Assembly (NCBI RefSeq): GCF_024713945.1
Contig: NC_134684.1
Location: forward strand, 4,347,001-4,411,000
From: Dermatophagoides farinae
Lineage: Eukaryota > Arthropoda > Arachnida > Sarcoptiformes > Pyroglyphidae
Direction of reading: 5' to 3'
DNA length: 64,000 nt
Part shown: one piece after another, positions 63,700 to 64,000 of the stretch
How the letters are laid out: each line of letters starts with the position of its first letter
Numbering within the stretch: the first letter of the stretch is position 1
Program-made: the position numbers and the translations under genes
Notes under the pieces: model-generated
Databases searched by the model: none
What the model was told of the DNA's origin: nothing
What the model saw: the letters and a program-made list of their open reading frames with translations, nothing else

Positions 63700-63906
63700 C
63701 TATTTCTCCCAATCCGATCCATCATTCCGATTTGACCGAACATGATCATCATTATGATCATCATCTTGAATGAAATCATTGGAATCATTGCCATCATTGG
63801 ACAACAATGATGAATTAATGAATGGACAATGACAATGAGCTTTTATCATCGAACCGACACGAATGTCGTATTCTATAGAATTATGCTGGAACACACTCAT
63901 GCTCAA
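63700..63906 (-). CDS. Weak candidate exon, 68-residue open frame
   Basis: The minus-strand frame begins FQHNSIEYDIRVGSMIKAHC after a short start and turns into an Asp/Asn/His-rich tail produced by GAT repeats. The first half has mixed, protein-like codons; the second half is low complexity. No homolog is recognised and no partner exon is visible. Confidence 0.15.
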   Translation of the reverse strand: MSMSVFQHNSIEYDIRVGSMIKAHCHCPFINSSLLSNDGNDSNDFIQDDDHNDDHVRSNRNDGSDWEK

Positions 63907-64000
63907 CGATAAATCGATTTATTGTTTTTTTTTCTGTTAAAAAAATTAAATCATCTCTCCAGATGGAAAGAGAACAAGAGTGCATACTGCAGTATGTCGT

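Larger units (their letters stand above)
60600..64000. other. Terminal non-coding stretch with two weak exon candidates
   Basis: Mostly CAT/GAT, CA and T-rich repeats with no recognised gene. Two minus-strand candidates are listed separately (62866-62971 and 63700-63906). These may be parts of a gene continuing beyond the window. Confidence 0.45.

Overview
The window looks like nuclear DNA of a small-genome arthropod, most likely an acariform mite of the dust-mite/scab-mite kind. This is inferred from AT-rich sequence, very short GT-AG introns (about 53-90 bp) in the housekeeping genes, and protein motifs that are clearly animal: a Cys-loop receptor, Gli/Ci, VPS13, MED17 and GINS2. No bacterial operons, rRNA or CRISPR arrays are visible. 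I could not test the species.

Layout. Bases 1-17,900 are a compact all-plus-strand block: the 3' part of a divergent nicotinic-type Cys-loop receptor subunit, UMP-CMP kinase, the replication factor GINS2/PSF2, a long-chain acyl-CoA synthetase of the ACSL3/4 type, and a seven-exon VPS13A/C-like lipid-transfer protein. A 273-bp transposon-like element with terminal inverted repeats lies between the last two. Bases 17,900-43,550 are almost free of coding signal: T-rich, microsatellite-rich DNA that I read as the intergenic region plus a very long first intron or regulatory domain of the next gene. One intronless minus-strand gene for an acidic, C-terminally membrane-anchored protein of unknown function sits in it (38,701-39,564). 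Bases 43,559-54,370 hold the Gli/cubitus interruptus ortholog, the zinc-finger effector of Hedgehog signalling, with nine coding exons and about 1664 residues. Bases 54,603-60,416 form a small cluster: two minus-strand paralogs encoding secreted proteins flank MED17 and a small unknown basic protein, both on the plus strand. From 60.6 kb to the end I see no convincing gene, only two weak minus-strand exon candidates.

The genes do not form a pathway. UMP-CMP kinase and GINS2 serve nucleotide supply and replication, ACSL and VPS13 serve lipid activation and transport, and Gli and MED17 act in transcription. The most unusual items are the flanking paralog pair with different intron structures, repeated use of GC-AG introns, the nested intronless membrane-protein gene, the Gli protein with an apparently reduced PKA-site cluster and codon-mixed alanine tracts, and the receptor subunit lacking the usual M1-M2 selectivity motif. 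Exon boundaries were read by eye from splice signals and frame continuity; none is supported by transcripts.
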